Assembly: GCA_019417975.1 (NCBI GenBank)
Contig: DYCT01000067.1
Coordinates: forward strand, 1 to 8,917
DNA length: 8,917 nucleotides
Direction of reading: 5' to 3'
DNA from: Bacteroides sp.
GTDB taxonomy: Bacteria; Bacteroidota; Bacteroidia; Bacteroidales; Bacteroidaceae
Shown piece after piece: positions 1 through 7,298 of the stretch (positions are counted from its first letter, which is position 1; each line of letters starts with the position of its first letter). Below the pieces are notes generated by a model that worked only from the letters and a program-made list of their open reading frames with translations, was not told the origin of the DNA and searched no databases. A program made the position numbers and the translations under genes.

Positions 1-86
1 CAAACTTAAAAAGTATCATCTTTGCAGACAGATTTTTAGTGTTGAAAGGATTAAACAGAATATTAAAATACAATGAGCATCTATAA
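1..86 (+). CDS. coaX: Type III pantothenate kinase, C-terminal end (partial)
   Basis: Only the last 27 codons are present, read from base 3 to the TAA at 84-86. The translated tail includes LVLKGLNRILKYNEHL, which resembles the C-terminus I know from Bacteroides CoaX proteins (LVLxGLNRILEYN-type ending). CoaX phosphorylates pantothenate in the first step of coenzyme A synthesis, in the cytoplasm. The frame overlaps the start of the next gene (ATG at 73) by 14 bp, which points to cotranscription and possibly translational coupling. The catalytic part lies outside the window, so the call rests on the tail motif and on my recollection that coaX precedes this envelope cluster in Bacteroides. A second frame is also open to a TGA at 74-76, but its peptide resembles nothing I recognise. 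Confidence 0.7.
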   Translation, partial: NLKSIIFADRFLVLKGLNRILKYNEHL

Positions 87-1374
87 CAAGATACTTTGTG
101 CTCTGATTTTTACATTTACTACAAATTTGCTCATGGCACAAAGCAATGGAGAAAATGGTTCTTCACCTAATACCAACTCACCGTATTCCCGCTACGGCTT
201 CGGATTATTGTCCGACCAATCATTCGGGAATAGCAAAGCTATGGGTGGAATAGCAATTGGATTACGAGATGGACGTCACATCAATCCTGCTAACCCTGCA
301 TCTTACACAGCCATTGACTCTCTTACCTTTTTATTCGATGCCGGTATGAGCTTCCAAAATGGGAACTTCAGCGATGGTACAGTCAGTCGCAATGCCAAAA
401 ATACTAGCTTTGACTATATTGCTATGCAATTTCGCCTACACAAGCGTTTAGGAATGACATTGGGTTTCCTTCCATTTTCCAGCGTAGGATACAACATCAC
501 CACAACTGAAAAAATAACCAATGCAGGAGGATCGTCCAACCTAAGTTCCTATAGCGTATTCAGTGGTGAAGGAGGTATCAATCAAATGTTCATCGGCTTA
601 GGTGCTAAACCGATAAACAACCTTTCAGTAGGTATAAACGCATCTTTCTTATTCGGGTCTATCACACAATCCACACAGACCAGTTTCTCTGAAAATACAA
701 TCAATACGACGCTGAAAGAGCAGAAAGTAACAATCAGAGACTACAAACTCGACTTTGGTTTGCAATACACACAGCCAATCAACAAAAAGCATCAACTGAC
801 TTTTGGATTAATCTATTCGTTAGGACATAAGATGAACACCGATGCGTCTACAACAATCCAACGAGTAAATACAAGTACCGGACTTGTAGAAGGAGGCGAT
901 AACACCCCTATCAAAGGCGGATTTGACCTTCCTCATAGTTTTGGTGCAGGTATCACTTATCAATTTGCCAACCATGTCACAGCCGGATTTGACTACACAC
1001 ACCAACAGTGGGCAGAGGCATCTTATTTTGGAGAAACAGGCAAGTTACAAAACCGCGATAAATATGCCATTGGCGCAGAATATATCCCTAACCCATTAGT
1101 TAGAAACTACTTCAAACGGGTTCACTACCGTATCGGAGCCTATTACTCCACTCCATACGTCAGCATCAACGGAGCAGAAGCTAAAGAATACGGAGCTTCA
1201 GTAGGTTTCGGGCTGCCGATATTCCAAAGCAAATCATTGCTCAACATATCTGTTCAATATAGCAAAGTGAAGCCCAACATTCAGGCAAAGGGATTATTGG
1301 ACGAAAACTATATTCGCTTTAATATAGGTTTGACATTCAACGAGCGTTGGTTCGCAAAATGGAGAGTAGAATAA
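73..1374 (+). CDS. Outer-membrane beta-barrel protein (FadL/OmpP1-like)
   Basis: A 433-residue exported protein. Residues 1-22 form a signal peptide with Lys6, a hydrophobic core and likely cleavage after LLMA before Gln23. The mature start carries SPYSRYG (residues 36-42), a motif familiar from Bacteroidetes outer-membrane proteins of the FadL/OmpP1/PorV-like type, followed by a Gly/Asn-Pro-rich stretch (NPANPASY). The rest alternates aromatic and polar residues with many Gly and Tyr, as in a beta-barrel, and ends in a short cluster of aromatic and basic residues. No transported substrate can be inferred; FadL relatives pass hydrophobic molecules, others act in secretion. The ATG at 73 lies inside the coaX tail, and no later Met gives a better signal peptide. 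The next gene starts 31 bp downstream. The family call is moderate, the exported barrel call strong. Confidence 0.82.
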   Translation: MSIYNKILCALIFTFTTNLLMAQSNGENGSSPNTNSPYSRYGFGLLSDQSFGNSKAMGGIAIGLRDGRHINPANPASYTAIDSLTFLFDAGMSFQNGNFSDGTVSRNAKNTSFDYIAMQFRLHKRLGMTLGFLPFSSVGYNITTTEKITNAGGSSNLSSYSVFSGEGGINQMFIGLGAKPINNLSVGINASFLFGSITQSTQTSFSENTINTTLKEQKVTIRDYKLDFGLQYTQPINKKHQLTFGLIYSLGHKMNTDASTTIQRVNTSTGLVEGGDNTPIKGGFDLPHSFGAGITYQFANHVTAGFDYTHQQWAEASYFGETGKLQNRDKYAIGAEYIPNPLVRNYFKRVHYRIGAYYSTPYVSINGAEAKEYGASVGFGLPIFQSKSLLNISVQYSKVKPNIQAKGLLDENYIRFNIGLTFNERWFAKWRVE

Positions 1375-1405
1375 ACATAAAAAAATAACTATAAAATTTA
1401 TTACG

Positions 1406-2767
1406 ATGAAGATGAAGTATTTTGCCGCGATGGTTATCCTTGCATCAGGAATGACTGGCGCATACGCACAAAAAGGCGTAGAAGACGGATCCAGATTCGG
1501 ACACGGAGAAGACAGCATCCGATGCCTGAACAACATCAGTGTTTACACAGAATACGTAAAGACAAGCAACTTTAAAGATGCTTACAAACCTTGGAAAATC
1601 GTTTTCGATGAAGCTCCTTTCGCACAAGTAGGAACTTACACTAATGGTGCTAAAATCCTCCGTTGGATGTATGCTAACGAAAAAGACGCAGCTAAACAAG
1701 CTACTTATTTCGATGAACTGATGAAAGTATACGACCAACGTATTCAGCACTTAGACAGACTGAATAAGTTGGTTAAGAAAGGAACGACCAAGGGTTCTAT
1801 CATCGGAATGAAAGCTCACGATTACTATACTTTGGCCGGTTCAAAACTTGATTTGAACCAAGCTTACAACCTGTTCAAAGAAGCAATGGAATTAGAAAAA
1901 GCAGAAACAGACTACTTTGTATTGCAAGAGTTTATCGATGCTTCTTCACGTAAATTCAAATCAGAAGATGCACACCGCGAACAGTTCATCCAAGACTATA
2001 TGGATGCCAGCAAGTACACAGAAGAAGCGCTGAAGGCAGCTGTAAAGGAGAAAGACAAAAAGAACTACAACATGGTGAAAGAAAACCTTGACGCTTATCT
2101 GGTAAACAGCGGTGCTGCAGATTGCGACATGTTGCAGAGCATCTACGCTGACAAAGTTGAGCAAAACAAGGACAACTTGGACTACTTGAAGAACGTAGTA
2201 GCTGTAATGAAGATGTTGAAATGTACTGACCAACAGGCTTACTTCAATGCATCTTTGTATGCACACCGCATCCAGCCGACTGCAGAATCCGCTGTAGGAT
2301 GTGCTTACATGTCATACAAGAAGCAAGATATCGATGGCACTGTTAAGTATTTCGACGAAGCCATCGAATTGGAAGCTGACGATGCAAAGAAAGCTGAATA
2401 CAACTACAATGCAGCAGCCGTACTTTCTTCTATAAAGAAATACTCACAGGCTCGCAGCTATGCTCAGAAAGCAATTGCATTGAACCCCAACTATGGTGCT
2501 CCTTATATTTTGATTGCTCAAATGTATGCAGCAAGCCCTAACTGGAGTGACGAGTCTGCATTGAACAGATGTACTTACTTCTTGGCTATCGACAAATTGC
2601 AACGCGCAAAGAGCGTTGACCCCAGCGTAGCAGAAGATGCACAGAAACTGATTAACGCTTACGTTGGTCATACTCCGAAGACAGAAGACCTCTTCTTCTT
2701 GAACTTGAAGAAAGGCGACACTGTACAAATCGGTGGTTGGATTGGCGAATCTACAGTTATCAGATAA
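1406..2767 (+). CDS. Secreted tetratricopeptide-repeat protein
   Basis: A 453-residue protein with a clear signal peptide (MKMKYFAAMVILASGMTGAYA, cut before Gln22), so it acts in the periplasm or at the outer membrane. The body is helical, Lys/Glu/Ala-rich and repeat-like. The clearest TPR units lie at about residues 305-378, where a Y..A...A.....K.Y..A..YAQKAIALNPNY pattern is visible. The C-terminus ends in a Gly/Trp-rich tail (GDTVQIGGWIGESTVIR) that I associate with a conserved Bacteroidetes family found beside LptC genes. TPR domains hold protein complexes together; the position between a barrel gene and lptC suggests an envelope-assembly role, which is inference. Start chosen at 1406; ATG at 1412 would also work but shortens the basic N-region. 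The stop lies 7 bp before lptC. Confidence 0.88.
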   Translation: MKMKYFAAMVILASGMTGAYAQKGVEDGSRFGHGEDSIRCLNNISVYTEYVKTSNFKDAYKPWKIVFDEAPFAQVGTYTNGAKILRWMYANEKDAAKQATYFDELMKVYDQRIQHLDRLNKLVKKGTTKGSIIGMKAHDYYTLAGSKLDLNQAYNLFKEAMELEKAETDYFVLQEFIDASSRKFKSEDAHREQFIQDYMDASKYTEEALKAAVKEKDKKNYNMVKENLDAYLVNSGAADCDMLQSIYADKVEQNKDNLDYLKNVVAVMKMLKCTDQQAYFNASLYAHRIQPTAESAVGCAYMSYKKQDIDGTVKYFDEAIELEADDAKKAEYNYNAAAVLSSIKKYSQARSYAQKAIALNPNYGAPYILIAQMYAASPNWSDESALNRCTYFLAIDKLQRAKSVDPSVAEDAQKLINAYVGHTPKTEDLFFLNLKKGDTVQIGGWIGESTVIR

Positions 2768-2774
2768 TGTAAAA

Positions 2775-3413
2775 ATGGATTTCCGACAACATACGTACAA
2801 ATCCATCCCATCTATAAGCATAACAATCACCGCTATGGTGATTGTTATGCTCTTTTTATTTCCCTCTTGTTCGGATAAGAAGGAGAAACTGGGAGAGGCT
2901 ATTTTAGAACGAGACTCATTACCCGGAATGCGCACGCTGGGTGTCAATACCCTAATATCCGATTCAGGAGTCATCCGCTATCGACTCGAAGCAGAAGAAT
3001 GGGAAATCTACGATAAAAAAACACCATCTTACTGGTCGTTCGAAAAAGGAGTCTACTTAGAGCAATTCGATTCACTACAACATGTAGAAGCAATCATCAA
3101 AGCAGATACAGCTTACTATTACGATAGTCAGAAACTTTGGGAACTGCGCGGAGATGTATTCATCAGAAATCAAAAAGGTGAAAGATTCAATACAGAACGA
3201 CTATATTGGAACCAACGACAAGAAAAAGTCTATTCCGACCAGTTCATTCGCATCCAGCAAACCGAGAATATCATTACCGGCTACGGCTTTGAATCAAACC
3301 AGCAACTCACCAAATACATAATCCACAACAGTGGCGGTGTATTCCCTATCGAACCAAGCAAGCAAGATTCTATTGCCAACGATAGTACCCAAACGATAAA
3401 CAGGCAACTATGA
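2775..3413 (+). CDS. lptC: LPS export ABC transporter periplasmic protein LptC
   Basis: A 212-residue protein. LptC links the inner-membrane LptBFG transporter to the periplasmic LptA bridge that carries lipopolysaccharide outward. After a hydrophobic segment (about residues 11-31) come features of the LptC/OstA-like fold: SDSGVIRYRLEAEEW, a FEKGVYLEQFD strand, KADTAYYY, ELRGDV, a GERFNTERLYWNQ strand and ITGYGFESNQ. The Cys32 after LFPS could be a lipidated cysteine, so the protein may be a lipoprotein rather than a simple membrane-anchored one; the lipobox is not ideal (Phe at -3). I chose the ATG at 2775 because it sits just after the upstream stop; an in-frame ATG at 2733 would overlap the TPR gene by 35 bp and spoil the signal. 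The stop TGA overlaps the next ATG (ATGA). A terminator-like hairpin lies within codons 15-26. Confidence 0.9.
   Translation: MDFRQHTYKSIPSISITITAMVIVMLFLFPSCSDKKEKLGEAILERDSLPGMRTLGVNTLISDSGVIRYRLEAEEWEIYDKKTPSYWSFEKGVYLEQFDSLQHVEAIIKADTAYYYDSQKLWELRGDVFIRNQKGERFNTERLYWNQRQEKVYSDQFIRIQQTENIITGYGFESNQQLTKYIIHNSGGVFPIEPSKQDSIANDSTQTINRQL
2817..2857 (+). terminator. Intragenic terminator-like hairpin at the start of lptC
   Basis: The arm AGCATAACAATCACC (2817-2831) is the perfect reverse complement of GGTGATTGTTATGCT (2837-2851), with a 5-base loop. CTTTTTATTT follows at once. A 15-bp perfect stem plus a T-run is the layout of an intrinsic terminator for plus-strand RNA; the other strand has no T-run. 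It lies within lptC codons 15-26, about 40 bases after the start codon. It may stop a share of transcripts after the TPR gene unless ribosomes translating lptC keep it open. The structure is seen; the function is inference. Confidence 0.55.
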
Positions 3414-4672
3414 CAATCATTTTAATACAAGTACTCATTGTTATGGCTTTTTCCGGTTTCTTTTCCGGCATGGAAATAGCCTTTATCTCTTGTAACAAAC
3501 TACGATTTGAAATGGACAAGGAAGAGGGAAGCCTAACTGCACGCATCCTCTCCATCTTTTTCAAACACCCCAATACATTTATCTCTACCATGCTTGTCGG
3601 CAACAACATTGCCCTGGTCATTTATGGCATCCTCATGGCTCAAATCATCGAACAGAATCTGCTGCATGGGCTCATTGAGAATCCATTTCTCATGGTATTG
3701 ATACAAACCATTATATCTACACTTATCATTTTGGTAACAGGCGAATTTCTCCCCAAGACCATTTTTAAGATTAATCCCAACTTGTCGCTCAACATCTTCG
3801 CCATACCTCTTTATATCTGTTATATCGTACTCTACCCTATTTCCAAATTCGCATCAAGCGTATCAAACCTTTTTTTGCGCCTATGCGGAACCAAGATTAA
3901 CAAAGAAGCAGCCGATAAAGCCTTTACAAAAATAGATTTGGACTATCTCATCCAGTCCAGCATTGACAGTACCGACAATCAGAAAGAAGTGGACACCGAA
4001 GTAAAAATTTTCCAAAATGCACTCGATTTCTCCAATATCAAGACACGCGACTGCATGATTCCCCGTACTGAGATTGTCGCAATAGCCCGCACTGCCGATA
4101 TTGATGAATTAAAAACAAAATTCATCGAATCCGGTATTTCCAAAATCATTGTCTATGAGGACAATATAGACAACATCGTGGGATATATCCATTCGTCGGA
4201 AATGTTTCGCAACCCGACCGATTGGAGTGCACGCATCCAACAAGTGCCCATCGTACCCGAAACCATGTCGGCCCACAAACTGATGAAACTCTTCATGCAA
4301 AAGAAAAAATCGCTGGCTGTCGTTGTCGACGAGTTTGGAGGAACCAGTGGCATCGTGTCGCTCGAAGACCTTGTTGAAGAAATCTTTGGCGATATCGAAG
4401 ACGAACACGACACGACCTCCTATGTAGCCAAACAAGTAGGCGACCATGAATACGTGCTTTCCGCTCGTCTGGAAATAGAGAAAGCAAACGAAACCCTTAA
4501 CTTGGACTTGCCCGAATCTGACGATTACCAAACAATCGGCGGATTCATTCTGAATCAGTATCAAAGTTTTCCAAAGCTAAACGAAATCATCCAGATAAAG
4601 CAATATCAATTCAAAATTCTCAAAGTGACAGCTACCAAAATAGAGTTAGTACGCCTGAAAGTAACAGAATAA
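3410..4672 (+). CDS. CNNM/CorC-family membrane protein with CBS pair (hemolysin family, GldE-like)
   Basis: A 420-residue inner-membrane protein with the full three-part layout of the CNNM/CorC ('hemolysin') family. An N-terminal DUF21/CNNM membrane domain spans about residues 1-155, with hydrophobic segments near 2-25, 56-80, 90-110 and 126-146, the FSGFFSGMEIAF start and TGEFLPK at 110-116. A CBS pair follows from about 205 to 335, with RDCMIPR at 213-219 and DEFGGTSGIVSLEDLVEEIF from 307. A CorC_HlyC domain closes the protein (about 345-418). Relatives are Mg2+ transporters or Mg2+-handling proteins; the Bacteroidetes branch includes the gliding-associated GldE. The older name hemolysin is misleading. 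The ATG overlaps the lptC TGA by 4 bp, so translation is probably coupled. The substrate cannot be fixed from the sequence. Confidence 0.94.
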   Translation: MTIILIQVLIVMAFSGFFSGMEIAFISCNKLRFEMDKEEGSLTARILSIFFKHPNTFISTMLVGNNIALVIYGILMAQIIEQNLLHGLIENPFLMVLIQTIISTLIILVTGEFLPKTIFKINPNLSLNIFAIPLYICYIVLYPISKFASSVSNLFLRLCGTKINKEAADKAFTKIDLDYLIQSSIDSTDNQKEVDTEVKIFQNALDFSNIKTRDCMIPRTEIVAIARTADIDELKTKFIESGISKIIVYEDNIDNIVGYIHSSEMFRNPTDWSARIQQVPIVPETMSAHKLMKLFMQKKKSLAVVVDEFGGTSGIVSLEDLVEEIFGDIEDEHDTTSYVAKQVGDHEYVLSARLEIEKANETLNLDLPESDDYQTIGGFILNQYQSFPKLNEIIQIKQYQFKILKVTATKIELVRLKVTE

Positions 4673-4696
4673 TGCAAAAAAATTAAGCTTAGAAGT

Positions 4697-4717
4697 AGAT
4701 GCATATTTGCATTTTTT
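4697..4717 (+). terminator. Weak candidate terminator after the CNNM gene
   Basis: ATGCA (4699-4703) and TGCAT (4708-4712) can pair around a 4-base loop; one A-T and one G-U pair could be added outside. Six T residues (4712-4717) overlap the end of the stem. The stem is short and AT-rich, so at best partial termination is expected between the CNNM gene and ppiD. Confidence 0.25.
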
Positions 4718-4718
4718 G

Positions 4719-4726
4719 TATCTTCG
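4719..4726 (+). promoter_or_regulatory. Candidate Bacteroides -7 element upstream of ppiD
   Basis: TATCTTCG matches the Bacteroides -7 consensus TAnnTTTG at all conserved positions but one, and is followed by the GTGCG context often seen at such promoters. It would start RNA near 4732, leaving a leader of about 48 bases. No convincing TTTG is found at the expected -33 distance, so the call is tentative. A second near match, CATATTTG at 4702-4709, lies inside the weak hairpin. Confidence 0.4.
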
Positions 4727-4779
4727 TGCGCTAATAAAGAAATATCACGGAATAATAACAATTAAATTTAAATACTTAA

Positions 4780-6921
4780 ATGGCAACATTACAAAAAATC
4801 AGAAGCAAAGGACCCTTGTTGGTCATTGTAATCGGCCTTGCCCTGTTTGCTTTTATAGCAGGCGATGCTTGGAAAGTTTTGCAACCTCATCAGGGGAAAC
4901 AAGACGTTGGTGAAATCAACGGCAAGAGCATTTCTGCTCAAGACTACCAAAAAATGCTTGATGAATATACCGAAATCGTAAAATTGACAAGCGGTTCATC
5001 AGCTTTGTCAGACGACCAAATGTCACAACTGAAAGACCAGGTTTGGCAGAACTACGTTCAGAACCAGATTATCTTGAACGAAGCTGAGAAAATCGGCCTC
5101 ACAGTATCTGATGATGAAATCAAAGCGATTATCGAAGCCGGCACAGACCCGATGTTGCGTAACACTCCATTTGTAAATCCTCAAACCGGAGCGTTCGACA
5201 AAGACATCTTGAAAAAATTCTTGGCCGACTATGCGAAGATGAACAAAACTCAGATGCCTGCTCAATATGTAGAATACTACGAATCAATGAACAAGTTCTG
5301 GTTATTCATCGAAAAAGAACTTCGTCAAAACCATTTGGCTCAGAAATATCAGAACTTGATTTCTAAGGCGATGATTTCAAACCCGGTAGAAGCACAAGCT
5401 GCATTCGATGCACGCACCAACCAATACGACGTATTGTTGGCAGCTGTTCCTTATGCAAGCATTGCCGATACTACAATCACAGTTTCTGACTCTGAACTGA
5501 AAGACCTCTACAACAAGAAGAAAGAACAGTTCAAACAATATACAGAAACTCGTAACATTAAATACATCGACATCCACGTTCGTCCGAGCGATGCTGACCG
5601 TAAAGTAGTTCAAGAAGAAGTAATCGACTATACTAACCAGTTGGAAAAAGCAACTGAATATGCTTCTTTCATCCGCTCTACAGACTCTAACGTACCGTAT
5701 GCAGATGTATTCTACAACAAGACAGCATTCCCAAGCGATGTAACTTCTCGTTTGGATTCTGTTAAAGTAGGTGAAGTGTTTGGCCCTTATTACAACCAAG
5801 CAGACGACTCTTACAATGCATTCAAGATTGTAGCTCGCCAAACAGCAGCCGACTCTATCCAATATCGTCAAATTCAGGTTGTAGCAGAAAACGCTACCAA
5901 GACTCAAGCATTGGCCGACAGTATCTACAATGCTATCAAGGGTGGTGCAGACTTTGCTGAATTGGCTAAAAAGTACAACAATACAACAGGTGAAGGCGTT
6001 TGGCTTACAGCAAACCAATATGAAAAGATGCAATTGGATGCAGACAACACCAAGTACATCAACACAATCTGCAACTTGGGTGTAAAAGAGACTACAGACT
6101 TGGCTCTGGGTCAGGGACACCTCATCATTCAGGTATTGGACAAAAAAGCTATGAAAGACAAATACAAAGTAGCAGTTATCAAACGCCAAGTTGAATTCAG
6201 CAAAGAGACTTACAACAAGGCTTACAACGATTTCAGCCAGTTCATCGCTTCAAACAATACATTAGAGAAAATGGAAGCTAACGCAGAAGAAAACGGCTAC
6301 CGTCTGTTGGAGCGTAACGACTTCTACAATGCAGAACATGCATTGGGTGGTGTTAAAGGCACACGCGAAGCTATCCGTTGGATTTTCGGAGCTAAGAAAG
6401 GTGAAATTTCTCCGCTTTACGAATGTGGAGAAAGCGACCACTTGATGGTTGTTGCCTTGACCGGAATCAACAAAGAAGGCTACCGCGACATTGATGCTGT
6501 AAAAGCTCAACTCCGCGCTGAAATCATCAAAGACAAGAAAGCTGAAAAGATTATGAACGATCTGAAAGGCAAAAACTTGTCAAGCTTTGAAGCTTGCAAA
6601 ACTACAGGTCAGATGATGAGCGATTCTGTTAAACACATCTCATTCTCAAACCCTGTATATGTAGCTTTGACTCATAGCAGCGAACCTGTTCTTGGTGCTT
6701 ATGCCACCAATACAGAAGTAGGCAAACTTACTGCTCCTATCAAGGGACAAGCTGGCGTTTACATGCTTCAGGTTTATAATCAAGAGAAAAACGAAGAAAC
6801 TTTCAATGTAGAAAAAGAGGAATTGAACATTAAGAACATGAATGCTTACCGCGTGAATCGTTTCATCAATGACCTTTATTTGAAAGCAGACGTGAAAGAC
6901 TCACGTTACTTGTTCTTCTAA
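4780..6921 (+). CDS. ppiD: PpiD-type periplasmic folding factor (SurA-N / parvulin domains)
   Basis: A 713-residue protein anchored in the inner membrane by one N-terminal segment (residues 12-28, after Lys6, Arg8 and Lys10), with the rest in the periplasm. Residues about 40-240 form the SurA/PpiD chaperone-type helical domain (VGEINGKSISAQDYQKMLDEY and on). A parvulin domain covers about 358-455 (YRQIQVVAENATK, GGADFAELAKKYN, GQGHLIIQV). Parvulin-like pieces also occur before it (253-355, ending GEVFGPYYN...YNAFKIVARQ) and after it (GEISPLY at 541 onward). PpiD proteins sit near the Sec translocon and help newly exported proteins fold. The usual first active-site His is Gln366 here, as in E. 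coli PpiD, so the main job may be chaperoning. The length is near what I expect for Bacteroides members. It ends 46 bp before a strong terminator. Confidence 0.92.
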   Translation: MATLQKIRSKGPLLVIVIGLALFAFIAGDAWKVLQPHQGKQDVGEINGKSISAQDYQKMLDEYTEIVKLTSGSSALSDDQMSQLKDQVWQNYVQNQIILNEAEKIGLTVSDDEIKAIIEAGTDPMLRNTPFVNPQTGAFDKDILKKFLADYAKMNKTQMPAQYVEYYESMNKFWLFIEKELRQNHLAQKYQNLISKAMISNPVEAQAAFDARTNQYDVLLAAVPYASIADTTITVSDSELKDLYNKKKEQFKQYTETRNIKYIDIHVRPSDADRKVVQEEVIDYTNQLEKATEYASFIRSTDSNVPYADVFYNKTAFPSDVTSRLDSVKVGEVFGPYYNQADDSYNAFKIVARQTAADSIQYRQIQVVAENATKTQALADSIYNAIKGGADFAELAKKYNNTTGEGVWLTANQYEKMQLDADNTKYINTICNLGVKETTDLALGQGHLIIQVLDKKAMKDKYKVAVIKRQVEFSKETYNKAYNDFSQFIASNNTLEKMEANAEENGYRLLERNDFYNAEHALGGVKGTREAIRWIFGAKKGEISPLYECGESDHLMVVALTGINKEGYRDIDAVKAQLRAEIIKDKKAEKIMNDLKGKNLSSFEACKTTGQMMSDSVKHISFSNPVYVALTHSSEPVLGAYATNTEVGKLTAPIKGQAGVYMLQVYNQEKNEETFNVEKEELNIKNMNAYRVNRFINDLYLKADVKDSRYLFF

Positions 6922-6967
6922 TCAAAGCAATTGTTACTGTCCGATAAATCTTAAAAAGAGCATATTA

Positions 6968-7007
6968 ACGCCCGAAGCTTAATGATTAGGCTTCGGGCGT
7001 TTCTTTT
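6968..7007 (+). terminator. Intrinsic terminator of the envelope operon
   Basis: ACGCCCGAAGC (6968-6978) pairs perfectly with GCTTCGGGCGT (6990-7000). Three more pairs, one of them G-U, extend the stem inward, leaving a 5-base loop. TTTCTTTT follows. The GC-rich stem and T-run make this a strong terminator for plus-strand RNA, 46 bases after the ppiD stop. Confidence 0.93.
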
Positions 7008-7079
7008 GACAAAAACGCCCCATCAAATCACCGAAAACAAGCTCTAAAATCATCCTTTTTACACTTTTTTTTACCGTCC

Positions 7080-7102
7080 AAAAACAGTGTTTTTATACTT
7101 CT
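7080..7102. repeat. Left copy of A/T-rich flanking repeat
   Basis: The segment AAAAACAGTGTTTTTA followed by TACTTCT closely matches the segment at 7275-7298, differing by one inserted A and two substitutions. It lies 28 bp before the phased palindrome array. Its A5/T5 arms can form a short hairpin. Low complexity makes chance similarity possible. Confidence 0.45.
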
Positions 7103-7130
7103 CAAAATGAATGAGTTAAATTCTCCCCAA

Positions 7131-7213
7131 AAGTATCTTAAGATAAACTGCAAAGTATCCTAAGATAAATGCCCAAGTATCTTAAGATAAATCGCGAAGT
7201 ATCTTAAGATACT
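7131..7213. repeat. Phased array of four 17-bp near-palindromic repeats, 22-bp pitch
   Basis: Units start at 7131, 7153, 7175 and 7197, exactly 22 bp apart. Units 1 and 3 read AAGTATCTTAAGATAAA; unit 2 has one change (AAGTATCC...). Unit 4 reads AAGTATCTTAAGATACT and with the next T is a perfect 18-bp palindrome. The 5-bp spacers differ completely (CTGCA, TGCCC, TCGCG). A fifth, decayed unit in the same phase (7219-7235) matches unit 4 at 11 of 17 positions. Twofold symmetric cores about two helical turns apart suggest sites for a dimeric DNA-binding protein on one face of the helix; this is inference. Spacers are far too short for CRISPR. Confidence 0.93.
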
Positions 7214-7274
7214 TTTTCGGATATCCTATAATACTTTCTTTTTCCTCCTATGCTGAACGCCGAAAATGGTTCTA

Positions 7275-7298
7275 AAAAACAAGTGTTTTTACCCTTCT
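7275..7298. repeat. Right copy of A/T-rich flanking repeat
   Basis: AAAAACAAGTGTTTTTA followed by CCCTTCT is a near copy of 7080-7102 in the same orientation. The similarity may reach further left: CCGAAAA and TCTAAAA occur in the same order before both this copy (from 7260) and a third relative at 7031-7070. The copies bracket the palindrome array. Confidence 0.4.

Noticed and set aside
17..24. Promoter (-7-like CATCTTTG) for the barrel gene
   Set aside because: It lies inside the coaX coding tail, its first base is off consensus and the -33 position is outside the window; cotranscription with coaX is simpler.
2..76. Alternative open frame ending in TGA that overlaps the barrel ATG
   Set aside because: It is short and resembles no protein I know, while the neighbouring frame gives a recognisable CoaX C-terminus.
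2733..2774. Earlier start for lptC at 2733
   Set aside because: It would add 14 residues overlapping the TPR gene and place charged residues before an otherwise good signal segment; the ATG at 2775 fits better.
5377..6189. Long open antisense frame (270 codons) opposite ppiD
   Set aside because: Its Cys/Val/Phe-rich composition is what the strongly biased ppiD codons give in reverse, and no domain is visible.
7107..7208. Two mini-frames (18 and 12 codons) sharing KYLKIN across the repeats
   Set aside because: The shared peptide follows from the DNA repeat itself; there is no promoter or other sign of translation.
7131..7236. CRISPR array
   Set aside because: Spacers are only 5 bp, repeats are 17 bp, and no cas genes are in the window.
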